Source of the DNA: an uncultured Bdellovibrionales bacterium
Lineage (GTDB): Bacteria > Bdellovibrionota > Bdellovibrionia > Bdellovibrionales > UBA1609
Direction: 5' to 3'
Length of the DNA stretch: 42,832 bases
Assembly (NCBI GenBank): GCA_938002015.1
Contig: CALLAU010000008.1
Span: 1-42,832 of the forward strand
Positions within the stretch are counted from its first letter, which is position 1. Each line of letters starts with the position of its first letter. This document shows positions 16,234-24,830 of this stretch, piece by piece. The notes under the pieces were generated by a model, which worked only from the letters and a program-made list of their open reading frames with translations, did not search any database and was not told where the DNA came from. A program made the position numbers and the translations under genes.

Positions 16234-17445
16234 ATGCTCAGGTCAAATTGTCGCTTTTTTACTCTTTTAGCTCTCTTTATCTTTCTCATGACTGGCTGCG
16301 GTCACTACATCAGCTCTTTACCAGCACCCCTAGGAACACAGGCAAATCTAAACGGACCTGTAGACATGCCTCAAATTAGCTCTCCAAAAGATGAAGAGTC
16401 TTTAAACTTAAACCCCATCATCGACACCACTACTAACAAATGCCCTAAAGTTGTTGAAAACAACACAGAGCGAACTTCTGTGAATTTTTTAGCATTTGGA
16501 GACAGTCAATTTGGTATTAAGACTGATAGAGACCAAGACTACAACACACTTAACGTTAAAGCCTTAAATGAAGTTTTTGAAAGTAAGCTTGCTTGGCCAA
16601 AAAACTTTCACCTTAGTGGAGATATAAATGAAATAAGAGGTGTTCTTATCGCTGGTGATTTAACTGATCACGCAAGACTTCATGAATTTGATAGCTTTGA
16701 AAAGCATTACGGTCTTTGTGGTGGAGATGGTAAACAAAAAGGCTCTTTAAAATACCCTGTATATGAGGGTTATGGTAACCACGACTACAGAAATTATAGA
16801 AACTTTGACCACAAGCATAAGGTTATTGAGCAAGTCGGTGAAAGAACAGAGCTTAGATCCGATATCATCACAAAAACTGCAAAAAACAGAGCTCATTACT
16901 CTTGGCAGTGGGATAATATTCATTTTGTTAACGTCAACGTAAAGCCTAGTGATCAAATGGAGCTGCGCTTTAATAAACGAGGTAAAATAAAGAAGTATAT
17001 AGATCCTTATCAAGCGCTTACGTTTTTAGAAGATGACTTAAAAGAAAATGTAGGTTTGTCTCAAAAAGGCGTTGTCATTATGATGCACTACCCTCCTCAA
17101 AATAAAAGACTTCTACAATCTGAAAGAGATGACTTTTATGAGGTTATAAAAAACTATAACGTCATTGCTATTGTCGCTGGACACTCCCATAGAAGTAGAA
17201 GGTCCACATTTCATGGTATAGATGTTTTTGAAGTCGGCGGTCCTTTTTATAATAGAAAATCTTCTGGCTACAAAGGCCACTTTGCTCTTTTTAAAATAAC
17301 GAATGAAAACCTTAAGGTACAAGATATTCAGTGGGAAGTGGAACATGATAAATCCACAGGAGTAAAATCAATTAAAATCTTAAATGATCTTGGCTGGTCT
17401 TTGAATAAAGAAATCAATATACCTTTGAAACAAGTAGCCCCATAG
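16234..17445 (+). CDS. Metallophosphoesterase lipoprotein
   Basis: The 403-residue protein has a lipoprotein signal (FIFLMTGC, lipidated Cys22) followed by a calcineurin-like metallophosphoesterase domain. Its metal-binding blocks appear in order: FLAFGDSQFG, GVLIAGDLTDH, YGNHDYRN, VIMMHYPPQN and VAGHSHRSRR. Such enzymes hydrolyse phosphomonoesters or diesters, and this one should act at the membrane facing the periplasm or outside. A GGGGGAGG ribosome site precedes ATG 16234. With the next gene it forms a plus-strand pair of lipoprotein genes lying between divIVA and proC. Confidence 0.85.
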   Translation: MLRSNCRFFTLLALFIFLMTGCGHYISSLPAPLGTQANLNGPVDMPQISSPKDEESLNLNPIIDTTTNKCPKVVENNTERTSVNFLAFGDSQFGIKTDRDQDYNTLNVKALNEVFESKLAWPKNFHLSGDINEIRGVLIAGDLTDHARLHEFDSFEKHYGLCGGDGKQKGSLKYPVYEGYGNHDYRNYRNFDHKHKVIEQVGERTELRSDIITKTAKNRAHYSWQWDNIHFVNVNVKPSDQMELRFNKRGKIKKYIDPYQALTFLEDDLKENVGLSQKGVVIMMHYPPQNKRLLQSERDDFYEVIKNYNVIAIVAGHSHRSRRSTFHGIDVFEVGGPFYNRKSSGYKGHFALFKITNENLKVQDIQWEVEHDKSTGVKSIKILNDLGWSLNKEINIPLKQVAP

Positions 17446-17583
17446 CCACACAAAACCTCATGCCCCAAACACCTTATATGATAAAGCTTTATACATAGTA
17501 TCTAGACAGCTGTTTTAAAGTTAAACATAAAAATAAGGCTCAAATCCAATATAAAGCGGCCCCAGTCTTGCATTCTTAGTTTT

Positions 17584-18861
17584 ATGAAAAACTATGTTAA
17601 AAACACAATCTTATTCTTCTTTTGCTCCACTCTACTAATTGGCTGTGGAGAAGATGGCAACGGCTCTAAGACTTTCTCAACAAGAGGAGGCGCTAACAGT
17701 CAAAACAGCAGCAAAACTATAATTTTAAATGAAGAGCAGAAAGCCGAGAAATCCTTAGAAGCTTTAGAAACTGTTAGAGTATTCCTCGTTACTGTTTTAG
17801 AAAACACTTCAGATTATGTTTTTAATAACCTAGATGAAAAATTTAATAAGCTTGATCTTAAAAGAACTATAGTAGATATCAAAGTTTCTGAAGATGAAGA
17901 AACAAGCGAACAACGCTTTGAAGATATTTTAAGTTATTTTAAATTTAATGACGAAAATGAGTTAGTAGCTCTTTCAAGTTTCCCAGCTCAGTTTGCAGCT
18001 GATGAGTATATTAAAGATCCGTTTGGTATTACACAAAATCTTGCAGTTCAAATTTTATCTGAAATACATTTCTCATCAACTACCGGTGATAGTGTTGTTG
18101 ATTATAAAAAATCTAGAAGATGGGCTGAAGACTTAATTAAAGAAACAATTGGAAAACACAACTTTGTTTGTGAAGATGCCGATTCCGTTCTTTTAATTCA
18201 CAAACCCACTGGTTTAGCAAAGTTTATAACATCAACAAGTGATGAGACTAGTTTCCTCAACTTAACAACCAGTCAAGATGAATTTGTTATGGATGTTGGT
18301 GCAAAAAAGATCTCTGCATTAACTGCATTAGGCGAACCAACAGTAACTGAACTTGAAATTTCAATTGAAGCTCAAGAAGATAGAATGTTTTCAATTGGCG
18401 ATCCAAGCAGTGAGTTAACAAGTGATCTTGCTGAGTATCAGTCAAAAGAAGAAAGTGGAAAAATTATTAAAACTTCTATTTCTTTAAATGATGAAGAGAA
18501 CATGACTTACAAAGTCGATATTAATCTTATATTAAATGATGAAAACCCCAAAACTAAAAGCTACATAAACTGCATATTAGTTCCTGAACTTATTGAAGAG
18601 AGTGAGGAAGTTTCTGAAGTCTCTCTAGATGATGATGCAGGAAATGAAGAAGAGGCATCACCTGAGGTTATTGCAGCTAGTATGGAAGATGAGGCCCCTA
18701 TTACAAGCTCTCCTAACTCAGCGGAAAATGACCATAACCAAGAAGAGGATAGCCTCACTTATGAAGAAGAAGAAAGCTTAACTCATGAAGAGGAAGGCAC
18801 TGATATTGTAGATCCTGACACTGTAGTGCCTACAAGCACTCTTAATGGAAAAGACTTCTAA
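17584..18861 (+). CDS. Lipoprotein with acidic C-terminal tail, unknown function
   Basis: The 425-residue protein has a lipobox (LLIGC, Cys21) and then a low-complexity Gly/Asn/Ser linker. The central region, about residues 50-335, is acidic and not recognisable. The tail, about residues 340-415, is strongly acidic and imperfectly repeated (EEDSLTYEEEES then LTHEEEGTD), resembling an unstructured spacer. No good Shine-Dalgarno precedes ATG 17584. The function is unknown; it is likely an outer-membrane or surface-attached lipoprotein. Confidence 0.6.
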   Translation: MKNYVKNTILFFFCSTLLIGCGEDGNGSKTFSTRGGANSQNSSKTIILNEEQKAEKSLEALETVRVFLVTVLENTSDYVFNNLDEKFNKLDLKRTIVDIKVSEDEETSEQRFEDILSYFKFNDENELVALSSFPAQFAADEYIKDPFGITQNLAVQILSEIHFSSTTGDSVVDYKKSRRWAEDLIKETIGKHNFVCEDADSVLLIHKPTGLAKFITSTSDETSFLNLTTSQDEFVMDVGAKKISALTALGEPTVTELEISIEAQEDRMFSIGDPSSELTSDLAEYQSKEESGKIIKTSISLNDEENMTYKVDINLILNDENPKTKSYINCILVPELIEESEEVSEVSLDDDAGNEEEASPEVIAASMEDEAPITSSPNSAENDHNQEEDSLTYEEEESLTHEEEGTDIVDPDTVVPTSTLNGKDF

Positions 18862-18898
18862 CAAAAAATTATATTCAAAATTAAAACAATTTAAAAAC

Positions 18899-19720
18899 TT
18901 ATCTTCCAAGCTCTATATTTCTTTTTAGAGCTGCAGCAAACCCTAGCCTTAAAACTCTATCAATCTCTGAGTTTCTCATAGACTCTAAGCCTGCCAAGGT
19001 AACTCCTTTTTTAGAGGTGACCTCTGATTGTAATTTTGCAAAAGATTTTTGATTAGAAGATATCAGACTCATAACACCTGAAAAACTCTCTTCAGTAATT
19101 CTGTCGGCTTCTTCTTTAGAGAATTGATTATCTTCTGTAAGCCATTCAGACCATATCTGCATAATTTCTAAAATAAAACCTATCCCACTTGCCGCTGAAA
19201 TCATTATTTTATCTAAAGCTTCTTCAGTTTCTGTATTTACGACATAACCAACTGAAGCAAAGTACTCAATAACCTCTGATACAAGGTGCTCATTTTCACC
19301 ATAAACACCTAGTATTCCCTCACCCACCTCGCAAGTTGTTGTTGGCATAAGTCGGACTATTCCACCAATTTGATTTAAGTTTTTAGAAAGTGTGCTGTAA
19401 CTAAAACCTGCACATAAACTTAGAAGCACTTTATCTTCTGTAAAATCTTTTTCTTGAGTTTCTAAGAATCCTTTAACATCTTGTGGCTTAATTGCTAAAA
19501 CCACCCAGTCACACTCTTCAATGATTTTTTCATTGTGCTCAGAAATATTCACGCCAAATTTTTCTTTTACTTCATTTAGTTTTTGTGATGAGCGGTTAGA
19601 AACCCAAATACTTAAAGGATCAAAGTTCTCGCTTAAAGATAAGCCTCCAAGAATACTCCTTGTCATATTTCCAGCGCCGATAAAACCTATTTTCTTTGAT
19701 TTTAAATATGACCCCTTCAC
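18899..19720 (-). CDS. proC: Pyrroline-5-carboxylate reductase
   Basis: ProC makes L-proline from pyrroline-5-carboxylate with NAD(P)H. The 273-residue protein has the N-terminal dinucleotide-binding IGFIGAGNMTRSIL, the LAIKPQDV segment, and the C-terminal dimerisation/active-site region with ASGIGFILEIM and EVTSKKGVTLAGLE (the usual motif is VTSPGGTT; the Pro-Gly is changed to Lys-Lys). It starts at GTG 19720, supported by AAGGAG eight bases upstream. It lies 22 bases after yggS and is probably co-transcribed with yggS and maf. Confidence 0.92.
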   Translation of the reverse strand: MKGSYLKSKKIGFIGAGNMTRSILGGLSLSENFDPLSIWVSNRSSQKLNEVKEKFGVNISEHNEKIIEECDWVVLAIKPQDVKGFLETQEKDFTEDKVLLSLCAGFSYSTLSKNLNQIGGIVRLMPTTTCEVGEGILGVYGENEHLVSEVIEYFASVGYVVNTETEEALDKIMISAASGIGFILEIMQIWSEWLTEDNQFSKEEADRITEESFSGVMSLISSNQKSFAKLQSEVTSKKGVTLAGLESMRNSEIDRVLRLGFAAALKRNIELGR

Positions 19721-19742
19721 TGCACACGCTCCTTAAATAGCT

Positions 19743-20408
19743 TTAAGTTCTTGTTCCAAAAACTCCACGACCTATTCTAATATGAGTTGATCCATTTTGA
19801 ATAGCACTTTCATAATCTTCTGACATGCCCATGGAAATCATATCCCATTCATGCCCTTTTAAGCGACACATTTCCTTATAAGTCCTAAATAAAGTTTCCA
19901 CAGTTTTAAAGCTCTCTTCTAATTCAACTTGAGTCATATCTTGTGGAGGTAGGTACATCAGGCCTGATAATTGAATATTCGTTAAGTTTACCACCTCGTC
20001 TAAAAAAACTTTTAACTTAGAAAATAAAATACCGTAGTCCCTAGAGTCGTTCTCATGCTTTAGCTGCAACAAAACTTTTTGCTTAATATTTTTAGTCTTT
20101 GCTTGTCGATCAATTTTAATCGAATGCTCAATTGAAGCAACTGTATGAATATAGTTAAAAGCTCCAACCATTTTATTTATCTTCTTTGATTGAATTCGTC
20201 CAATATAATGCCATCTTATTTTATCTACTGACTCTAAATCTTTGATTTTAGCCAAGGCCTCATCTAAATAGTTTTCACCAAAATCAAAGACACCAAAACT
20301 ATAAGCCTCTCTAATTTTCTCTGAACTAAATGTCTTAGAAACAGCAATAAGGCTGACATCTTTTTTAATATTTAGCCTAATATTTTTAATATTCTCTTCT
20401 ATACTCAA
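19743..20408 (-). CDS. yggS: PLP homeostasis protein YggS/PROSC family
   Basis: The 221-residue alanine-racemase-like fold protein binds pyridoxal phosphate through the Lys in LIAVSKTFS. Other family blocks are FGENYLDEALAKI, WHYIGRIQSKK, LSGLMYLPP, SMGMSEDYESAIQNGSTHIRIG and GVFGTR. It buffers PLP in the cytoplasm and has no known catalytic activity. It lies between maf and proC; yggS-proC linkage is widely conserved. Confidence 0.92.
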   Translation of the reverse strand: MSIEENIKNIRLNIKKDVSLIAVSKTFSSEKIREAYSFGVFDFGENYLDEALAKIKDLESVDKIRWHYIGRIQSKKINKMVGAFNYIHTVASIEHSIKIDRQAKTKNIKQKVLLQLKHENDSRDYGILFSKLKVFLDEVVNLTNIQLSGLMYLPPQDMTQVELEESFKTVETLFRTYKEMCRLKGHEWDMISMGMSEDYESAIQNGSTHIRIGRGVFGTRT

Positions 20409-20426
20409 GCCAAACTCACTTTGCTT

Positions 20427-21053
20427 TTAATCTTTTTCTACAAGCTTTAAAAAATTAACGCTTAAGTCTTCAAGTGGTAAGCCTACCACATTAGTATAAG
20501 AGCCCTCGATACTTTCTACAAAATTAAAGTACTCATCTTGCAGCCCATACCCACCAGCCTTTGTGATATAATCTGGTGTCTTATCAAAATATGCATTTAA
20601 AGCTTCTTCACCTACATCTGAAAAATTGATTTTTGTAGACGTAACCCAATCAACCCTGTTCTCTATATTACCCAACTCGACTAAACTACAGCCTGTATGA
20701 ACCCACTGTGACTTATTCTCATAAGATTTAATCCAGCCTTTGGCCTGGTCTCTAGACAAAGGTTTACCTAAAACTAAGCCCTCAAACTCGACCATAGTAT
20801 CGCAAGTTAAAGCAAATGCGTTTTCTTTTAAGTTTTTCTCATTTTGACCCAAAAAGTGTCTCATTTTTAAACGTGCTAATCCTAAACACTGCTCTTTTCC
20901 ATTCAGGTTTTTGTCAATGATTTCCGATATTTCTATGGAGAGAGCCTCAAATTGATACCCTGCTTTGTTAAGCAAATCATATCTTCTTGGGGATTTTGAA
21001 ACGAGATATAAAAATGGAGTTTGAACTTTGGATTTATCGTTAATCTTACTCAT
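20427..21053 (-). CDS. maf: Maf-family nucleotide pyrophosphatase
   Basis: The 208-residue protein starts with the Maf signature LYLVSKSPRRYDLL. It continues with the ALTCDTMVEFEGLVLGKPLS block containing the catalytic Asp, then VHTGCSLVEL and the C-terminal KAGGYGLQDEYFNFVESIEGSYTNVVGLPLE. Maf proteins hydrolyse non-canonical nucleoside triphosphates such as dTTP, UTP or m7GTP; subtype cannot be fixed here. Its ATG lies 26 bases inside the divergent tadC frame, so the two share initiation DNA. It heads the maf-yggS-proC operon. Confidence 0.9.
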   Translation of the reverse strand: MSKINDKSKVQTPFLYLVSKSPRRYDLLNKAGYQFEALSIEISEIIDKNLNGKEQCLGLARLKMRHFLGQNEKNLKENAFALTCDTMVEFEGLVLGKPLSRDQAKGWIKSYENKSQWVHTGCSLVELGNIENRVDWVTSTKINFSDVGEEALNAYFDKTPDYITKAGGYGLQDEYFNFVESIEGSYTNVVGLPLEDLSVNFLKLVEKD

Positions 21054-21927
21054 ATCAGGAATTGTCCTTGGTAGCCTTTCAGTTTACTTACTGTTTAGAG
21101 TGCTTCTTGGCAATAACTCAGATTCTTCAGCACTTGCTTGGGCATCTGGTGATGAACCTGTTAAGTCAAAGTCCCCTATTATTAACTACTCAAGGCCGTT
21201 AGTACATAATTTTACTTTACAACATTCAAAAAAAATTAAATCTGAATCGTTTAGAAAATCAATTGAAGAAAAACTTAAAACATCTGGTTTAGCTCAAGAA
21301 CTAAACGTTGATGAGTTTATTGGACTACAAATCTTATGGGGCATACTCTTCCCCATTTTTCTTATGTTCTTTAATTTTGCCTTAGAACTTGGCTTTCCAC
21401 CGCCACTCATCGGCTTCTTTGGCTTACTAGGCTTTTATTTCCCTCACCTCTACGCAAATGAGGAGAAGAAGAAGAGAAACCAGTCTATTCAAATAGACCT
21501 TCCTTTCTTCATTGATCTTCTAGCTTTATCAACAGAAGCAGGTTTAGACTTTGTTGGAGCCATACAGCGAATTGTTGAAAAAGCACAAGATAGTGTTCTA
21601 GCTCAAGAGCTTAACACAGTCTTACAGGATATTAGACTTGGAGCTTCAAGGTCAGACGCTCTTAAGAGCCTAGCTGATAGAGTTGATCTAAGCGAGATCA
21701 TAAGTTTTGTAGCTGTTGTAGTTGATGCGGATCAAACTGGTGCTCCTATATCTAAAGTTTTAAAAGATCAGGCCGAACAGCTGCGACTTGAAAGATTTGT
21801 AAGAGCTGAGAAAGCTGGAGCACAAGCATCTCAAGCCATTATGCTTCCGCTTGTTTTATTCATAGTGCCTGCAGTTTTCATAGTAGTTCTAGCTCCTGTA
21901 TTTTTAAGTTTTTCAGGAGGCGGATGA
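21028..21927 (+). CDS. tadC: TadC-like type II secretion F-domain membrane protein
   Basis: The 299-residue protein has an N-terminal hydrophobic helix, two helices near residues 105-150 (LWGILFPIFLMFF and GFFGLLGFYFPHLY), a cytoplasmic T2SF domain beginning DLPFFIDLLALSTEAGLDF, and a long C-terminal membrane segment (QAIMLPLVLFIVPAVF). This is the TadC topology of Flp/Tad pilus platforms in the inner membrane. It starts at TTG 21028, with GGAG nine bases upstream; no in-frame ATG is available. It is unusual in lacking neighbouring TadA and TadB. It heads a tight operon with DUF192 and FHA genes. Confidence 0.85.
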   Translation: MDLSLILLISGIVLGSLSVYLLFRVLLGNNSDSSALAWASGDEPVKSKSPIINYSRPLVHNFTLQHSKKIKSESFRKSIEEKLKTSGLAQELNVDEFIGLQILWGILFPIFLMFFNFALELGFPPPLIGFFGLLGFYFPHLYANEEKKKRNQSIQIDLPFFIDLLALSTEAGLDFVGAIQRIVEKAQDSVLAQELNTVLQDIRLGASRSDALKSLADRVDLSEIISFVAVVVDADQTGAPISKVLKDQAEQLRLERFVRAEKAGAQASQAIMLPLVLFIVPAVFIVVLAPVFLSFSGGG

Positions 21928-21929
21928 TA

Positions 21930-22277
21930 ATGTCTCTACATAACTTTTCAAAAGATAACATTTTAATCGCAGAAAAAATTGTGAAAACAGATTCTTTCTT
22001 TAAAAAAGCAAAAGGTCTCATCGGGACTAAACATCTTGATGATCTTACAACTTTTTACTTTAAAAACTGCCCATCTATCCATACGTTTTTTATGTCTATG
22101 GACATTGATGTTGTATTTATTGATAAAAACATGAACGTGACTCAGGTCATTGAAAATCTTAAGCCATGGAGATTTACTAATATTTTTAATTTTAAAAATA
22201 AAGACTGCTATGAATTTGCAGGCGGCTCTCTTAATGGAAAAGTGAATATAGGAGATAAACTCTATGTTCGCTCTTAA
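21930..22277 (+). CDS. DUF192 family protein
   Basis: The 115-residue product shows the DUF192 core: FFKKAKGLIGTK, then IHTFFMSMDIDVVFIDKNMNVTQV, LKPWR and the terminal NIGDKLYV. DUF192 proteins are small beta-rich domains of unknown biochemical role. AGGAGG at 21915-21920 favours ATG 21930; the earlier ATG 21924 overlaps the tadC stop and is also possible. No signal peptide is present, although many DUF192 proteins are exported, so this one is presumably cytoplasmic. It overlaps the next gene by 14 bases. Confidence 0.82.
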   Translation: MSLHNFSKDNILIAEKIVKTDSFFKKAKGLIGTKHLDDLTTFYFKNCPSIHTFFMSMDIDVVFIDKNMNVTQVIENLKPWRFTNIFNFKNKDCYEFAGGSLNGKVNIGDKLYVRS

Positions 22278-23823
22278 AGTTCTCTCAGGTAAACTCATTG
22301 GAAAAACATTCACACTCGGTTCAAATGAAACTGTTATTGGAAGATCACCAAAATGTGACATTACCCTTCCAAATGAGAATATATCTAAGCAACATGCAAA
22401 AATTATTTTTGAAAAAAATAAGATTGTTTTAGCTGACTTAAATTCAACAAATGGATCATTTGTAAATGGAATTAAAGTTGAAGTGACAACTTTAAAATCT
22501 GGAGACAAAATCTCTATATATGATACAATTTTAGAAGTACAAAATGACACCTCAGCTCAGGTGATTCCTTTTAATTCTAAATATAGCTCTAATTATCAAG
22601 ACACTACTTTAGATGAAAGTGAATCTGTAAGCGTCTCTGAACCACACTTTGCATCAGGTTTTGATAAAATTCTTTGGAAAATAGATCGTTATATTGAAAA
22701 TGCAGCTATGACTCCAGTTTATAAGCTCTCTGAAGTCATTGAGTTTAAATGGCTTACTGGGCTATTTTGCCTTGGCTTAGTTCTTATGACAGTCGCTTTA
22801 TCAACTATTCCTCTTATGAACATCATTAATGATAGTATCGAACTTGAGAGTAAGCGAAGAGCTTCTTCACTTGCGAAAACACTTGCAGCACTTAATACTG
22901 AGGCTCTAGCAGACAGCAACTTTTCAGGCACAACTGTTTCGTATGCAGCACAAGAGCCTGGAGTAAGTGCAGCATATATCATTAGACAAAGTGATGGGTC
23001 TATTATTGCTCCAGGACGACTTTCTGGTCAGTTTATTGGAGAAAAATTTGCACATACAGCAAGAAAAAGAACTGACAAACCATTTCATGTTGCAAAAGTT
23101 GAGAACAATAGAATTATTGCTATGCATCCTATTAAGTTTTATAGCCCTGGAACAGGTTTAGCTGATACGACCAGGTTTTACTCTGTTGTTGTTTATAATT
23201 CTAAAATTTTAGCTACAAATGATAACAGAACTTTAAGTCTCTTTATTCAAACACTTATTTTAGCATTGATTTTTGGTGGAGTTTTATTTTTACTTTTCTA
23301 TAAACTTGTTGAGTATCCAGTAAAAAGCTTAAATAAGGATTTAGAGTCTGCATTAAGGTCAAACGATAACCTCTTAAGTACTAAAATACTTCTTCCTTCA
23401 GTGCAGCAAGCTTACTCAAACCTAAATAGTGCTTTAAATAGAACCTCATCTGGAGGCGGTGGAAGCGTGGGTGCTGTCGAAGCTGACCGTACTATGGAGA
23501 TGCAAAATATCTCTCAACTCATTGGCTATGCCTCTTTAGTTATCTCTGCTGAGTCTGAAGCTATATCTGATTATAATGATGGTTTTGAAGAACTCACAAA
23601 CTTAGTTGGTGTAGCTGGAACTCCTTTATCTGCACTTTCAGATCAAGCTTTACAGCAAAACCTGCTTGATCTTGTTGAAAGATGTAAAACTTTGCCAGAT
23701 CAAGTTCATTCAAATGAATTTGAGTTTTCAGGAATTCCTTATGAGATTAGAATGCACACTGTTTCTGGCACTTCAGGAATTGCTTATTTTGTAACAGCAT
23801 TTATACCTATGGAGGCTGAATAA
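22264..23823 (+). CDS. FHA - TM - extracytoplasmic sensor - TM - PAS-like membrane protein
   Basis: The 519-residue protein begins with an intact FHA domain (residues 1-95; IGRSPKCDI, SKQH, STNGSFVNG), which binds phosphothreonine. A linker leads to TM1 (about 163-188), an extracytoplasmic domain of about 130 residues (AAYIIRQSDGSIIAP, Cache/PAS-like), TM2 (about 325-347) and a membrane-proximal YPVKSLNKDLESAL helix resembling a HAMP or signalling helix. A Gly-rich hinge near residue 400 precedes a PAS-like C-terminus (about 420-519). There is no kinase, cyclase or methyl-accepting output. It starts at ATG 22264 with AGGAG upstream, inside the DUF192 gene. Confidence 0.75.
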   Translation: MFALKVLSGKLIGKTFTLGSNETVIGRSPKCDITLPNENISKQHAKIIFEKNKIVLADLNSTNGSFVNGIKVEVTTLKSGDKISIYDTILEVQNDTSAQVIPFNSKYSSNYQDTTLDESESVSVSEPHFASGFDKILWKIDRYIENAAMTPVYKLSEVIEFKWLTGLFCLGLVLMTVALSTIPLMNIINDSIELESKRRASSLAKTLAALNTEALADSNFSGTTVSYAAQEPGVSAAYIIRQSDGSIIAPGRLSGQFIGEKFAHTARKRTDKPFHVAKVENNRIIAMHPIKFYSPGTGLADTTRFYSVVVYNSKILATNDNRTLSLFIQTLILALIFGGVLFLLFYKLVEYPVKSLNKDLESALRSNDNLLSTKILLPSVQQAYSNLNSALNRTSSGGGGSVGAVEADRTMEMQNISQLIGYASLVISAESEAISDYNDGFEELTNLVGVAGTPLSALSDQALQQNLLDLVERCKTLPDQVHSNEFEFSGIPYEIRMHTVSGTSGIAYFVTAFIPMEAE

Positions 23824-23825
23824 GC

Positions 23826-24830
23826 ATGAGCGCTCAACCTGTCATTCAATCTCAACCTGCTAAAGAGTACTATCTAAAGGCTCTTTCAGGCAGTTTAAAG
23901 TCTACAGTTTATAGACTCACTAAAAAAGAGATTTTTATAGGCAGAGATGCGTCTAACCATATCGTCATTAATGATGATGCAAAAGTAAGTCGAAGACATG
24001 CCCGCTTAGTTTTTCATAAGAATCAATACTATATACAAAATCTAGCAACTAATAATTTCATCACTTTAAATGGAGAAAAAGTAAAACAAGGTGTTTTATT
24101 TAATAACTGTGTCTTAGTAATTGGAGCTCAAAGTTTTAAACTTGTTATAACTGAAAGCACACCTGCAAAACAAAACCCTAATCATTTAGCTGCTGTAAAA
24201 GATGAAAGCAACTCTCAAATATCAAGTCAAGTTAACTATAGCTCACAGTCTTATAGTAATCAAAATACTAAAAAGGTAGATCAATCATCTAATAAAAAAG
24301 TTTTATTTATTATCATTGGAGGACTTTTAGCTCTTGTCATAGCGTCTAGTTTTCTAGATTCAAAGCCTCAGATTAAAAAGTCACAAGAAGAAATTGAAAC
24401 AAATGAAAAAATACTAGAAAGAATCAAAAAATCTCAAGCTACTATTGATGCTTATAAAAAGAGCCTTGATGCAAAAGGAGCTAATAGTAAAGACTATAAA
24501 AGGTCTAAAGAGTTTTATATCAAAGGCTTTAGAGATTTCCAAAAATCACAGTACTCCAGCGCAATTGGATCTTTTGAAGTTTCACTAGTTCACAATCCTG
24601 AAAATATCGAAGCAAAAAGATATCTTGAGCTTTCAAAAAGACGTGCTGAGGAATTGATAGAATATCATATGAATCAAGGAAGAGCTCATAAAGAAAACTT
24701 TAAATTCGATTTTTGTATATCATCATTTAAAAATGTTATGATTCAGTTAAATGACAAATCAGATAATCGCTACGCAGAAGCAAAAAAGCTTTTAAAAGAA
24801 TGTATGCTTTTACAAAGGAGTAAATACTAA
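23826..24830 (+). CDS. FHA domain membrane protein with C-terminal TPR-like region
   Basis: The 334-residue protein has an FHA domain at about residues 15-110 (FIGRDASNHIVI, SRRHARLVFH, TNNFITLNG), a Ser/Gln/Asn-rich linker, one TM helix at about 159-176 (VLFIIIGGLLALVIASSF), and a charged helical C-terminus with TPR-like repeats (FYIKGFRDFQKSQYSSAIGSFE, then NQGRAHKENFKFDFCISSFK). With no signal sequence, the FHA is cytoplasmic and the helical repeats are probably periplasmic. GGAGG precedes ATG 23826. Its stop overlaps the next ATG (TAATG). Confidence 0.75.
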   Translation: MSAQPVIQSQPAKEYYLKALSGSLKSTVYRLTKKEIFIGRDASNHIVINDDAKVSRRHARLVFHKNQYYIQNLATNNFITLNGEKVKQGVLFNNCVLVIGAQSFKLVITESTPAKQNPNHLAAVKDESNSQISSQVNYSSQSYSNQNTKKVDQSSNKKVLFIIIGGLLALVIASSFLDSKPQIKKSQEEIETNEKILERIKKSQATIDAYKKSLDAKGANSKDYKRSKEFYIKGFRDFQKSQYSSAIGSFEVSLVHNPENIEAKRYLELSKRRAEELIEYHMNQGRAHKENFKFDFCISSFKNVMIQLNDKSDNRYAEAKKLLKECMLLQRSKY

